Of a stretch of DNA of 64,000 bases, positions 54,526 to 62,187 are shown one piece after another. The DNA is taken from contig NZ_FNJJ01000013.1 of assembly GCF_900104265.1 (NCBI RefSeq), positions 124,001 to 188,000 of the forward strand, written 5' to 3'. The position numbers and the translations under genes were made by a program. The notes beneath the pieces are model-generated. The model was given only the letters and a program-made list of their open reading frames with translations, searched no databases and was not told the DNA's origin. Positions within the stretch are counted from its first letter, which is position 1. Every line of letters starts with the position of its first letter. This DNA comes from Ectopseudomonas guguanensis. Lineage in GTDB: Bacteria; Pseudomonadota; Gammaproteobacteria; Pseudomonadales; Pseudomonadaceae.

Positions 54526-54754
54526 TGGGGGACATCCTTGTAGCGTTCTTATTCGATTGGCTCGTTATGCCAATACTGCGTGCTGTTGGCAAGGTGCCAT
54601 CGCCGTGATCACGAAAACTGCGCAATAACCCACAGGAACAACGCTTATAGAGAAATGATCCATTAAGCGTCAAAGTTCTTGCTAGCGTTACAGTTATGAG
54701 CGCCAACGTATTGTTTTTATTGGAATTACAAAATAATGGCGTCAAGGATGGGGT
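54526..54754. promoter_or_regulatory. Divergent promoter region between the dihaem and VpsR-like genes
   Basis: These 229 bp hold no gene. GTTATGCCAATACTGCGTGC with the nearby GGCAAGGTGCC and an AT-rich stretch at 54650-54740 are candidate promoter parts. A -24/-12 sigma-54 box was sought and not found at correct spacing on either strand. The regulator at 54755 probably acts here. Confidence 0.4.
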
Positions 54755-55963
54755 ATGGAGGCTGTTTCCGTCGTATCCCGGCGTTTGCTGGTGCTCGAAC
54801 CTTTCGCGGCATGCGCGCCGCTGATTCAGCCGTTGCAGGTGGCGGGCTGGACCTTGCAGCGTTGCACGCCGGAAACCTTCACCGCCCAAGCCGGCGATGC
54901 GCTCCTGCTCCATCTCGATGAGCACCCGGGCCATGAGCTGCGCAAACACCTGCAACGAACCGGGCTGGCTTGCGTGGCGCTGGCCAATACCCAGCGACTC
55001 GAGTCATTCGATATGCAGGAGCTGATCGGCGAATGGTTGTTCGCCGTACTGCCATTGCCGGTGGAAACGCCACGCCTGCTGGAGGCCTTGCAGCAGGCGC
55101 AGGCAGCTACGCGCTTGCGCCGCCTGAAAAGCGGGCGCCAGGCGCTGCAGTTTCTCGGCAACAGCGGCCCGGCGCGCAGCCTGCGCAAGCAGATCGACCG
55201 CCTGAGCCGTGGCGATGCTCCGCTGCTGATCCGCGGCGAGCGGGGCAGCGGCAAGCACCTGCTGGCGCGCCTGCTTCACCAGCATTCCGCTCGCCGCGCG
55301 CAGGCCATGCGCCACATCGACTGTGCCGAGGTTTTCGATGACGCGCTAATGGCCGCATCGAGCGCCACCACCCTGTTGCTGGAAAACGTCGCAGCGCTGC
55401 CAACTGCTGCGCAGCAGCGCATGTTGGGCTACCTGCAGGCCCATCCGCGTGCGTCGCTCGTGACCCTGGATCAGGGGGCGCTGGTGCAGGCGGTGCAGCA
55501 GGAGCGCTTCGACAGCGCGCTGTTCGGCCTGTTGTCGGCGCAGCAGGTCGATACACCGAATCTGCGCGAGCACCCCGGCGACCTGTTGCTGCTGGCCGAG
55601 CACTTCGCCAGGCAGCATGGTGCGTCGATCGGGCGCCATCACCGGCACTTCGGCGAGGATGCGATCAGTGCCATGACCGCCTATCCCTGGCCGGGCAATG
55701 TGCGCGAATTGCGCCATCGCGTGCTCCGCGCCCTGGTCCTGGCGCAGGGGCGACAGATCCTGGCCGCGGACCTGGGCCTGCAGCCGGTACGCGCCCACCT
55801 CGACACCCCGGTGACGCTGGAAGATTACATCCTGCGCGCCGAGCGCCAGGCGCTGAACGATGTGCTTGGCCGCTACACCCACAACATGAGCCAGGCGGCG
55901 CGCACGCTCGGAATTTCACGGCCGACCTTCTATCGCCTGCTACACAAGCATCGCCTGCGCTGA
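54755..55963 (+). CDS. VpsR/FIS-type regulator with degenerate AAA+ domain
   Basis: 402 residues. The N-terminal 125 residues resemble a VpsR-type receiver-like domain. The AAA+ part has a Walker A (GERGSGKHLLARLL, about 162) and an altered Walker B (TLLLENVAALPTAAQQRMLG). The segment that should carry ELFGHxxGAFTGA is missing between HIDCAEVFDD and TTLLLENV. The sigma-54 contact is therefore absent, and a sigma-70-type mode, as in VpsR, is likely. YPWPGNVRELRHRVLRALVL and a C-terminal FIS HTH (MSQAARTLGISRPTFYRLLH) are intact. Divergent from the dihaem-catalase operon, its probable target. Confidence 0.85.
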   Translation: MEAVSVVSRRLLVLEPFAACAPLIQPLQVAGWTLQRCTPETFTAQAGDALLLHLDEHPGHELRKHLQRTGLACVALANTQRLESFDMQELIGEWLFAVLPLPVETPRLLEALQQAQAATRLRRLKSGRQALQFLGNSGPARSLRKQIDRLSRGDAPLLIRGERGSGKHLLARLLHQHSARRAQAMRHIDCAEVFDDALMAASSATTLLLENVAALPTAAQQRMLGYLQAHPRASLVTLDQGALVQAVQQERFDSALFGLLSAQQVDTPNLREHPGDLLLLAEHFARQHGASIGRHHRHFGEDAISAMTAYPWPGNVRELRHRVLRALVLAQGRQILAADLGLQPVRAHLDTPVTLEDYILRAERQALNDVLGRYTHNMSQAARTLGISRPTFYRLLHKHRLR

Positions 55964-56035
55964 GGCCAGTGGCTGTAACGCCGGAGAAACACTGCTAAGG
56001 TGCTGCTCGACATCGCTATCGCCAAGGAGAACCTC

Positions 56036-56503
56036 ATGCATCCGTTCGACGCCGAGAAACCGCCGCAACTGGCCGTGCTGCTGGGATATGCCGGGCTGTT
56101 GCCATTCGTGGGCGGTGCGCTGGGCATCTGGGTCATCCCCCTGGGGTGGCGGCCGTTCGTGCTGAACGCGCTGCTGGACTTCTCGGCGGTGATCCTGGCG
56201 TTCATGGGCGCCATTCACTGGGGCCTGGCGATGCGCGCCGAAGAGACCGACGAGAATGCCAAGTTGCAATTGGGGCTGTCGGTGATTCCGCCGCTGCTGG
56301 GTTGGGCGGCGCTGGCAGGCGGCTTGCCGATGGGCCTGTCGCTGCCGATCTTCCTGTTCTCCTTCATCGGCCTGTACCTGGCCGACATGCACGCAGTACG
56401 TGTCGGGCTGGCGCCGCAATGGTATCCGGCACTGCGCACGCCGCTGACGCTGGTGGTGTGCCTGAGCCTGCTAGTGGCCTGGGCCAGCGTGCTGATCCGC
56501 TGA
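56036..56503 (+). CDS. DUF3429 membrane protein
   Basis: 155 residues from the ATG at 56036, with AAGGAGAACC upstream. Five TM helices: LAVLLGYAGLLPFVGGALGI, FVLNALLDFSAVILAFMGAI, then HWGLAMR, LGLSVIPPLLGWAALAGGLP, LPIFLFSFIGLYLADM, and TLVVCLSLLVAWASVL. The HWGLAM element after TM2 is typical of DUF3429. Function unknown. The last 33 bp overlap the 3' end of the convergent kinase gene. Confidence 0.88.
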   Translation: MHPFDAEKPPQLAVLLGYAGLLPFVGGALGIWVIPLGWRPFVLNALLDFSAVILAFMGAIHWGLAMRAEETDENAKLQLGLSVIPPLLGWAALAGGLPMGLSLPIFLFSFIGLYLADMHAVRVGLAPQWYPALRTPLTLVVCLSLLVAWASVLIR

Positions 56504-57022
56504 GCCGAGCAGCGCGGCGACCTGCACCAGCGCTGCCTGGCGCCGCTCGCTCCAGTTGCCGGACAGCTCGCTGAAGGGCTGGCCGTTGCGCAGCAGCCAA
56601 TCCCGGCAGGCCCGGTGAAAGGCCTGGCGCTCGACCAACTGCGGCTGACAGCGCTGGCCATCCCCGACCCAGGGCACGCCCGCAGGGTCGAGCAGCAGGT
56701 GCTGGTCGTAGTGACGCGCACGCAGCTCGGTTTCCAGCCAGTCTGGGCAGTCGCCGAACAGGCAGTGGCTCCACAACATGTTGCTCAGCAGATGGGTGTC
56801 GAGAATCAGCAGCGAGGGTTCGGCTGCCCTTGCGGCATCCTCCCAGGCCAGTTGCCCACGGGCGATCTCGGCTATATCGGCGTAGCAGGTATCGCGCCGT
56901 TGTTCGTCGATGAAATGGCGAACGTACTCGCCCACCACCACACCACCGAAACGGGCCTGTATTTCCCCCGCCAGCCAGCTTTTGCCGCTGGACTCCGGCC
57001 CGGTCAGCACCAGCACTTTCAT
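56471..57022 (-). CDS. NadR-type nicotinamide riboside kinase (AAA_28)
   Basis: 183 residues. The P-loop is in VLTGPESSGKSWLAGEIQAR (G8-S15). VGEYVRHFIDEQRRDTCYAD and LLILDTHLLSNMLWSHCLFG resemble the ribosylnicotinamide kinase domain of NadR, which phosphorylates nicotinamide riboside to NMN. No adenylyltransferase domain is fused. Its ATG overlaps the pnuC stop by 4 bp (57019-57022), supporting a transport-kinase salvage pair. The 3' end overlaps the DUF3429 gene on the other strand. Confidence 0.85.
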   Translation of the reverse strand: MKVLVLTGPESSGKSWLAGEIQARFGGVVVGEYVRHFIDEQRRDTCYADIAEIARGQLAWEDAARAAEPSLLILDTHLLSNMLWSHCLFGDCPDWLETELRARHYDQHLLLDPAGVPWVGDGQRCQPQLVERQAFHRACRDWLLRNGQPFSELSGNWSERRQAALVQVAALLGSADQHAGPGH

Positions 57023-57588
57023 GGCGCGTACTGCAAGGCCGGGTCGCGGCGCCAGCTCAGCCAGCCGCTCACGGCGAGGGCGGTGAAGGCTGCATAGAGG
57101 AGCGCAGTGAGATACAGCTGGCTATCCAGGAAGAAGGCCACGTAGCAGAGGTCCACCACCACCCAAAGCGCCCAGCACTGCAGGCGCTTCTGCGCCATCC
57201 ACAGCTGTGCGACCAGGCTGAAGGCGGTCAGCGCCGAGTCCAGCCAGGGCGAGCTGGCGTCGGTATAGGTGGCCATCAGATAGCCGAGCAGCCAGGCGCC
57301 GAGTGCGCCGACCAGCAGGCCGGCAGCAACCGCGAGCGGTCCCAGGCGGCTGACCTTGCGTCCATCATGACGATCGCCGCCGCGGGTCCACTGCCACCAG
57401 CCGTAGAGCTGCAGGGCGGCGAACAACAGTTGCAGGAGCAGGTTGGAGTACAGCCGCCAGTCGTAGAACAGCCAGGCGTAGAGCAGCACCATCACCAGCC
57501 CGATGGGCCAGCACCAGGGGTTCTGCCGGACGGTCAGCCATACCGCGACGATGCCGAGCCCGGCAGCAATGAGTTCGAGCCAGGACAT
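57019..57588 (-). CDS. pnuC: Nicotinamide riboside transporter PnuC
   Basis: 189 residues with about seven TM helices. The PnuC substrate motifs are visible: WLTVRQNPWCWPIGLVMVLL (about 18-37), LYGWWQWTRGG (about 63-73), and QCWALWVVVDLCYVAFFLDS (about 136-155). It takes up nicotinamide riboside by facilitated diffusion, trapped by the kinase encoded next. First gene of the two-gene salvage operon. Confidence 0.93.
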   Translation of the reverse strand: MSWLELIAAGLGIVAVWLTVRQNPWCWPIGLVMVLLYAWLFYDWRLYSNLLLQLLFAALQLYGWWQWTRGGDRHDGRKVSRLGPLAVAAGLLVGALGAWLLGYLMATYTDASSPWLDSALTAFSLVAQLWMAQKRLQCWALWVVVDLCYVAFFLDSQLYLTALLYAAFTALAVSGWLSWRRDPALQYAP

Positions 57589-57641
57589 GCGGCGTACTCA
57601 AAAGAAATGGGGAAGGGCGCGATTGTACTGATGTGGGCGGC

Positions 57642-58256
57642 TCAGCACACCAGGCTGTCGGCCTGTCGGTAGAGCATCAGCAGCTTGCGCGTGATGGTCT
57701 GCTGGATGTCATCGCGCTCGAAACTCGACAACCGCTCCAGGCGCGCCAGCTGCAGGCGGTGCAGGTGAATGTAGGGCATCTGCTGGTCGAATTCGCGCAG
57801 GTCGCCCTTCATCAGCACCGGCAGGAACAGGTCGCCGATTTTCTTCTGGTTGCTGATGATCTGCGCCAGCGCCGGCTTGAAGGGCATGGTCTTGGGCGCC
57901 GGGCCGCCGTCCTTGATCTGGGTGCTGAGCAACAGGCCCGGCTTGCCCACGACCCGGCCCGGCAACACGCACAGGCCGGTCTTGCGAATGGCCTGGCGGT
58001 CGATGCCGTGCAATGTGTCGTGGAAGGCATAGGGGTTGGGCAGCACCACCATCTTGCGGCCGAGATCGCTGGGGAAGTGCAGGCTGTAGTTGGTGTAAAG
58101 CTGCCCCACCGATTCGGAATAGACGCACAGGCGGTTCTCGAACAGCTTGATGAAGCGTTCGGCCAGCTCGCGGCGCGCAATGCTGTCCAGGTCCCAGATC
58201 AGGTCCTGGTTCTGCGGTCGACTGAAATCGACCTCCTGGTGCTGCATGTTGCTCAT
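57642..58256 (-). CDS. Unrecognised soluble protein downstream of a chemoreceptor
   Basis: 204 residues. No TM or signal. It starts MSNMQHQEVDFSRPQNQDLI. The middle has YTNYSLHFPSDLGRKMVVLP and NPYAFHDTLHGIDRQAIRKT, and the end is Leu/Arg-rich and helical (HLHRLQLARLERLSSFERDD). No known family was recognised. Only 7 bp separate it from the stop of the upstream chemoreceptor gene, so the two are co-transcribed. A role linked to the chemoreceptor signal is possible but unproved. Confidence 0.7.
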   Translation of the reverse strand: MSNMQHQEVDFSRPQNQDLIWDLDSIARRELAERFIKLFENRLCVYSESVGQLYTNYSLHFPSDLGRKMVVLPNPYAFHDTLHGIDRQAIRKTGLCVLPGRVVGKPGLLLSTQIKDGGPAPKTMPFKPALAQIISNQKKIGDLFLPVLMKGDLREFDQQMPYIHLHRLQLARLERLSSFERDDIQQTITRKLLMLYRQADSLVC

Positions 58257-58263
58257 GTGCGCC

Positions 58264-59898
58264 TCATACGCGGAATTGCCCGAGCAGACGGTTGAGCTGG
58301 TCGGCCAGCTGTTTCAGGTGCTGGCTGGCCGCATTCGACTGTTCGGCGGCTTCGGCGGTGTTGTGTGCCAGTGCTGCCGTCTGCGTGACGTTCTGGTTGA
58401 TGTCCTCCACCACGTGCGACTGCTCAAGGGTGGCGCTGGCGATCGAGGCATTGAGCCCGCTCAGGTTGCGCAGCGACTGGGCGATCTGCGCCAGGCTGTC
58501 GCCGGCCAGGCTGGCCTGTTCCACGGTCAGTTGCGACGCGCGGCTGCTGTCGTGGATCACCTTGACGGCGGCTTCGGAATTACCTTGCAGACGCTCGATC
58601 ATGCCCTGGATCTCGGCGGTGGACTGCTGGGTACGCTGCGCCAGCAGCCGTACCTCGTCGGCGACCACGGCGAAACCGCGGCCCTGTTCGCCAGCCCGTG
58701 CCGCCTCGATTGCGGCATTGAGGGCCAGCAGGTTGGTTTGCTCGGCAATGGAGCGGATCACCTCCAGCACGCTGCCGATCTGTGTGCTCTCGCTGGCCAG
58801 CGACTGGATCACCTCGACGGCCTTGTCGATGGTACCGGAGAGTTGATCGATCTGGCGCAGGCTCGCTTCGATGTTCTGCTGGCCCTGGCCAGCCTGGTCC
58901 TCGGCCGTATGCATTTCGCTGGAGGCGTGCTCGGCGTTCTTCGCCACGTCCTGCACGCCGTAGGTCACCTGGTTGACGGCGGTTGCCACCAGTTCCATCT
59001 GCTGCGCCTGCTGCTGGCTGTGGCGTTGCGCTTCGCTGGAAATATCACCGAGCGAACGGGCAGCCTGGTCCAGCGAGCCCGCCGAGTCGAGCATCTGCCG
59101 GATGACCTGGCGCAGCTTGTCGGTAAAGGCGTTGAAATAGTTGGCCAGCGCGGTGAGCTCGTCGCGGCCATGGGCATCGAGGTTGCGCGTCAGGTCGCCT
59201 TCGCCGCTGGAGATGTTGGCCATGGCATCCACCGCCGCCTGCAGGGGCTGCACGATGCTGCGGGTGATCAGCACCACCAGCACCGCCAGCAGTACGGCGA
59301 TCAGCAGGCCGATGCTCATGGCTTTCAGCGCCTGCGCCTTGAACACCGCCTGCACTTCATCGACATAGACGCCCGAACCGATGATCCAGCCCCAGGGCTG
59401 GAACAGTTCGACGTAGGAAATCTTCGGCACCGGATCGCTGGCCCCAGGCTTGGGCCAGCGGTAGTCGACCTGGCCGGCGCCCTGGCTGCGGGTTATGGCG
59501 ACCATCTCGTTGAACAGCGCCTTGCCATCCGGGTCCTTGAAACCCGAGAGGTTCTGCCCCTCGAGCTTGGGGTTGGTCGGATGCATGATCATCACCGGCG
59601 TCTGGTCGTTGATCCAGAAGTACTCCTGGCCGTCGTAGCGCAGCCCGCGGACCAGTTCCATGGCCTGCTTCTGCGCCTCCTCGCGGCTCAGGCTGCCGGC
59701 GCTTTCCAGTGCATGGAAATGCTTGAGGATGCCCGCTGCGCTCTGCACCACGTGCTCGGTCTTTTCCGCTTTGCTGTGATAGAGGTCGGTATGGATCTGG
59801 CGCAGCATGTAGGCGCCCTGCAGGACCAGCGTCAGGATGGCCAGTGCGAGGATCAGCCATAGGCGCCGGCTGATGGGAAGACTGCGTAAGCTGTTCAT
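58264..59898 (-). CDS. Methyl-accepting chemotaxis protein, single-Cache (sCache) type
   Basis: 544 residues. TM1 is at about 13-31 (LWLILALAILTLVLQGAYML). A periplasmic sCache_2 domain follows (about 35-185), with YDGQEYFWINDQTPVMIMHP and PWGWIIGSGVYVDEVQAVFK. TM2 is near 192-212, then HAMP and the coiled signalling region with tip EQTNLLALNAAIEAARAGEQ. sCache_2 receptors of this type commonly sense short-chain carboxylates or related small acids; the ligand here is open. No C-terminal CheR tether. Upstream of the 204-residue unknown gene in one operon. Confidence 0.92.
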   Translation of the reverse strand: MNSLRSLPISRRLWLILALAILTLVLQGAYMLRQIHTDLYHSKAEKTEHVVQSAAGILKHFHALESAGSLSREEAQKQAMELVRGLRYDGQEYFWINDQTPVMIMHPTNPKLEGQNLSGFKDPDGKALFNEMVAITRSQGAGQVDYRWPKPGASDPVPKISYVELFQPWGWIIGSGVYVDEVQAVFKAQALKAMSIGLLIAVLLAVLVVLITRSIVQPLQAAVDAMANISSGEGDLTRNLDAHGRDELTALANYFNAFTDKLRQVIRQMLDSAGSLDQAARSLGDISSEAQRHSQQQAQQMELVATAVNQVTYGVQDVAKNAEHASSEMHTAEDQAGQGQQNIEASLRQIDQLSGTIDKAVEVIQSLASESTQIGSVLEVIRSIAEQTNLLALNAAIEAARAGEQGRGFAVVADEVRLLAQRTQQSTAEIQGMIERLQGNSEAAVKVIHDSSRASQLTVEQASLAGDSLAQIAQSLRNLSGLNASIASATLEQSHVVEDINQNVTQTAALAHNTAEAAEQSNAASQHLKQLADQLNRLLGQFRV

Positions 59899-60148
59899 GG
59901 ACGAATACCTGATTGTTGTAATTGTCAGCGTCAGGGCGACTCAGAATGCGCAAGGCAATACTGTCACATCGGGACATTATTCACTCTAGTTGTCTGATAG
60001 CATTTCGGCCGCCGGGCGCAAAACCTGAACGAGCAAGCGAGCCAGACACGCGCGAGGAACCTGCGTGGCGGGTTTTTGTCCCACGGCGGGGCCTGTGTTT
60101 CATGTCGTTGTTTTATGCGTAGGTAGTTGCCACGCTTTGGGGGATTTG
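59899..60148. promoter_or_regulatory. Divergent intergenic region, chemoreceptor and uppP
   Basis: 250 bp with no supported gene. ATTGTTGTAATTGTCAG and TTATTCACTCTAGTTGTCTG (about 59908-59998) form the AT-rich part and probably contain both promoters. The uppP ribosome site is GGGGG at 60139-60143. Confidence 0.4.
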
Positions 60149-60979
60149 ATGGATATCTGGATGGCCTTTCAGGCCCTGATTCTGGGCGTGGTGGAAGGTC
60201 TGACCGAGTTCTTGCCCATTTCCAGTACCGGGCACCTGATCGTGGTCGGCGATCTGTTGGGGTTCAATGGCGACGAGGCCACCGCTTTCAAGATCATCAT
60301 TCAGCTCGGCGCCATTCTGGCGGTGATATGGGAATTCCGGGCGAAAGTGCTCGGCGTGGTCGTGGGCCTGCCCAGCGATCCCAAGGCCCAGCGTTTCACC
60401 TTCAACCTGCTGCTGGCGTTCATTCCCGCGGTCATCTTCGGTCTGGCCTTCGCCGATCTGATCGAGCACTGGCTGTTCAATCCGATCACCGTGGCCATGG
60501 CACTGATACTCGGCGGCATCATCATGCTCTGGGCGGAAAAGCGTGACCATGCGATCAAGGCCGAAACCGTCGACGACATGACCTGGAAGCTGGCCCTGAA
60601 GGTCGGCTTCGCGCAATGCCTGGCGCTGATTCCCGGCACCTCGCGCTCGGGGGCCACCATCATCGGCGGCCTGGTGTTCGGTCTGTCACGCAAGGCAGCG
60701 ACCGAGTTCTCCTTCTTCCTCGCGATGCCGACCATGGTTGCAGCCACTGTCTATTCGCTGATCAAGTACCGCGACATCCTGCAGTGGAGCGACCTGCCGA
60801 TCTTCGCCATCGGTTTCGTCAGCACCTTCATCGTGGCGATGATCACCGTGCGCGCCTTGCTCAAGTTCATCACCAATCACAGCTATGCGGTGTTCGCCTG
60901 GTACCGCATCGCCTTCGGCCTGGTGATCCTCGCCACCTGGCAGTTGCACCTGATCGACTGGAGCACGGCGCAGCCGTGA
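60149..60979 (+). CDS. uppP: Undecaprenyl-diphosphatase UppP (BacA)
   Basis: 276 residues, about eight TM helices. The two catalytic signatures are EGLTEFLPISSTGHLIVVGD (about 17-36) and IPGTSRSGATIIGGLVFGLS (about 164-183). It dephosphorylates undecaprenyl diphosphate at the periplasmic face to recycle the cell-wall lipid carrier. A frame open above the ATG has no ribosome site. Its stop overlaps the GTG of the next gene (GTGA). Confidence 0.95.
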   Translation: MDIWMAFQALILGVVEGLTEFLPISSTGHLIVVGDLLGFNGDEATAFKIIIQLGAILAVIWEFRAKVLGVVVGLPSDPKAQRFTFNLLLAFIPAVIFGLAFADLIEHWLFNPITVAMALILGGIIMLWAEKRDHAIKAETVDDMTWKLALKVGFAQCLALIPGTSRSGATIIGGLVFGLSRKAATEFSFFLAMPTMVAATVYSLIKYRDILQWSDLPIFAIGFVSTFIVAMITVRALLKFITNHSYAVFAWYRIAFGLVILATWQLHLIDWSTAQP

Positions 60980-61698
60980 TCGGTAACGAGCGCAAGGGGC
61001 GCCTCAAAAGCTGGGATGACGCCAAGGGTTTTGGTTTCATCCAGCCGCTCAAGGGCGGCGCTGAAGTCTTCGCGCACATCTCGGTGATGCGCGGTGATCG
61101 CCGCCCGCAGCCGGGCGACGAGGTGCTGTTCATCGAAGGGCGCGACGAAAGAGGGCGACCACGTGCCGAGCACTTGCGCCTGGCTGGTGAGCTCGCCCTC
61201 GATCGCCAGTCCATCCGGCGCAAACCGAAGACGCCCGGCACGGCAGCACCGGTAGTGCGAAAGGCTGCTGCCAAATCCACGCACCGCTCATCGACTCAAG
61301 GCTCCATCCAGAACTTCTCCAGCAAGGCCTTGGTGCTCGCTTTGCTGTGCTTCCTGCCATTGCTCGGCTGCGTGACGCTGTTCGGCAAGGGGCTCTGGTG
61401 GGTACTGCCGCTTTATCTGCTGGCCAGCCTGCTGAGTTTCCTGCAGTACTGGCTGGATAAACGCAGCGCTCGGAGCGGTGGCCGACGCACGGCGGAAAAC
61501 ACCCTGCATCTGGTCGAGCTGGCGGGTGGCTGGCCAGGTGCGCTGATCGCTCAGCAGAGATTCCGGCACAAGACGCGCAAGGCGTCCTATCAGGCTGTGT
61601 TCTGGCTGATCGTCGCAGTTCATCAACTGTTCTGGATCGATCTGCTGCTGCTCGACGGCGCCTACATCGCTCGCCACATACCCTTATTCGTCCAGTAG
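60976..61698 (+). CDS. Cold-shock domain fused to DUF1294 membrane protein
   Basis: 240 residues from GTG at 60976, overlapping the uppP stop by 4 bp. The N-terminal cold-shock domain (about 3-65) has RNP1 KGFGFIQ and RNP2 VFAHIS. A basic linker follows (RRKPKTPGTAAPVVRKAAAK). The DUF1294 part (about 115-240) has four TM helices and the family motif RTAENTLHLVELAGGWPGAL, then HKTRKASYQAVFW. Nucleic-acid binding is expected in the cytoplasm. Fusion of these two domains is seen in other proteobacteria; function unknown. Convergent overlap of 15 bp with the MmcQ gene. Confidence 0.85.
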   Translation: MIGNERKGRLKSWDDAKGFGFIQPLKGGAEVFAHISVMRGDRRPQPGDEVLFIEGRDERGRPRAEHLRLAGELALDRQSIRRKPKTPGTAAPVVRKAAAKSTHRSSTQGSIQNFSSKALVLALLCFLPLLGCVTLFGKGLWWVLPLYLLASLLSFLQYWLDKRSARSGGRRTAENTLHLVELAGGWPGALIAQQRFRHKTRKASYQAVFWLIVAVHQLFWIDLLLLDGAYIARHIPLFVQ

Positions 61699-62037
61699 CA
61701 GGCCGGGTTGCAGGCGCTTGGGCAGGCGGCGCACCACCAGTTGATGCGAGCGCGTCAGCAGCTGGCGCAGCTCATCGTCGCCCAGCGGCGGCCGCTGGGC
61801 GCTCATGCTGATCCAGTAAGCACGGGCCAGGTACGGGGCAGGGCGGATGCCCGGACGGTCGACATGACCGAGAAACAGGTCGTTATCGACCTTGAATGCG
61901 AGGTCCGCGCCGAGAAAGTCGAGAATGGCGAACATCTTGTTGCCGGCCACCGAGAACACCCGGTTGCTGCCCCACTTGAGGTCTTCGCGGGCGCCGGGCA
62001 GGGCGAGGCAGAAGGCGGCTATCTGATCCGGTGTCAT
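61684..62037 (-). CDS. MmcQ/YjbR-family protein
   Basis: 117 residues. The fold signature is MTPDQIAAFCLALPGAREDL, KWGSNRVFSVAGNKMFAILD, then LGADLAFKVDNDLFLGHVDR and PYLARAYWISM. YjbR proteins have a CyaY-like double-wing fold and are thought to bind DNA; the role is not established. The 3' end overlaps the cold-shock/DUF1294 gene on the other strand by 15 bp. Confidence 0.9.
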   Translation of the reverse strand: MTPDQIAAFCLALPGAREDLKWGSNRVFSVAGNKMFAILDFLGADLAFKVDNDLFLGHVDRPGIRPAPYLARAYWISMSAQRPPLGDDELRQLLTRSHQLVVRRLPKRLQPGLLLDE

Positions 62038-62187
62038 GGCTCTTTCCCTGGCGGTAGGCAGGCCAGTCTAGCGAAGGCAGATCAGTCTGCGTAGGCGCGC
62101 TTTGGCGCCGCCCGGTTGTCTTGTAGACTCTGCCTCCCCCGTGCTCACCCGCGAGCCGGGCTCGTCCGAGCCCCGTCGATACCCGCC

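Noticed and set aside
54526..54754. Sigma-54 promoter in front of the dihaem operon (TGGCAC and TTGC elements seen).
   Set aside because: The elements are one base apart instead of five, and the adjacent regulator lacks GAFTGA.
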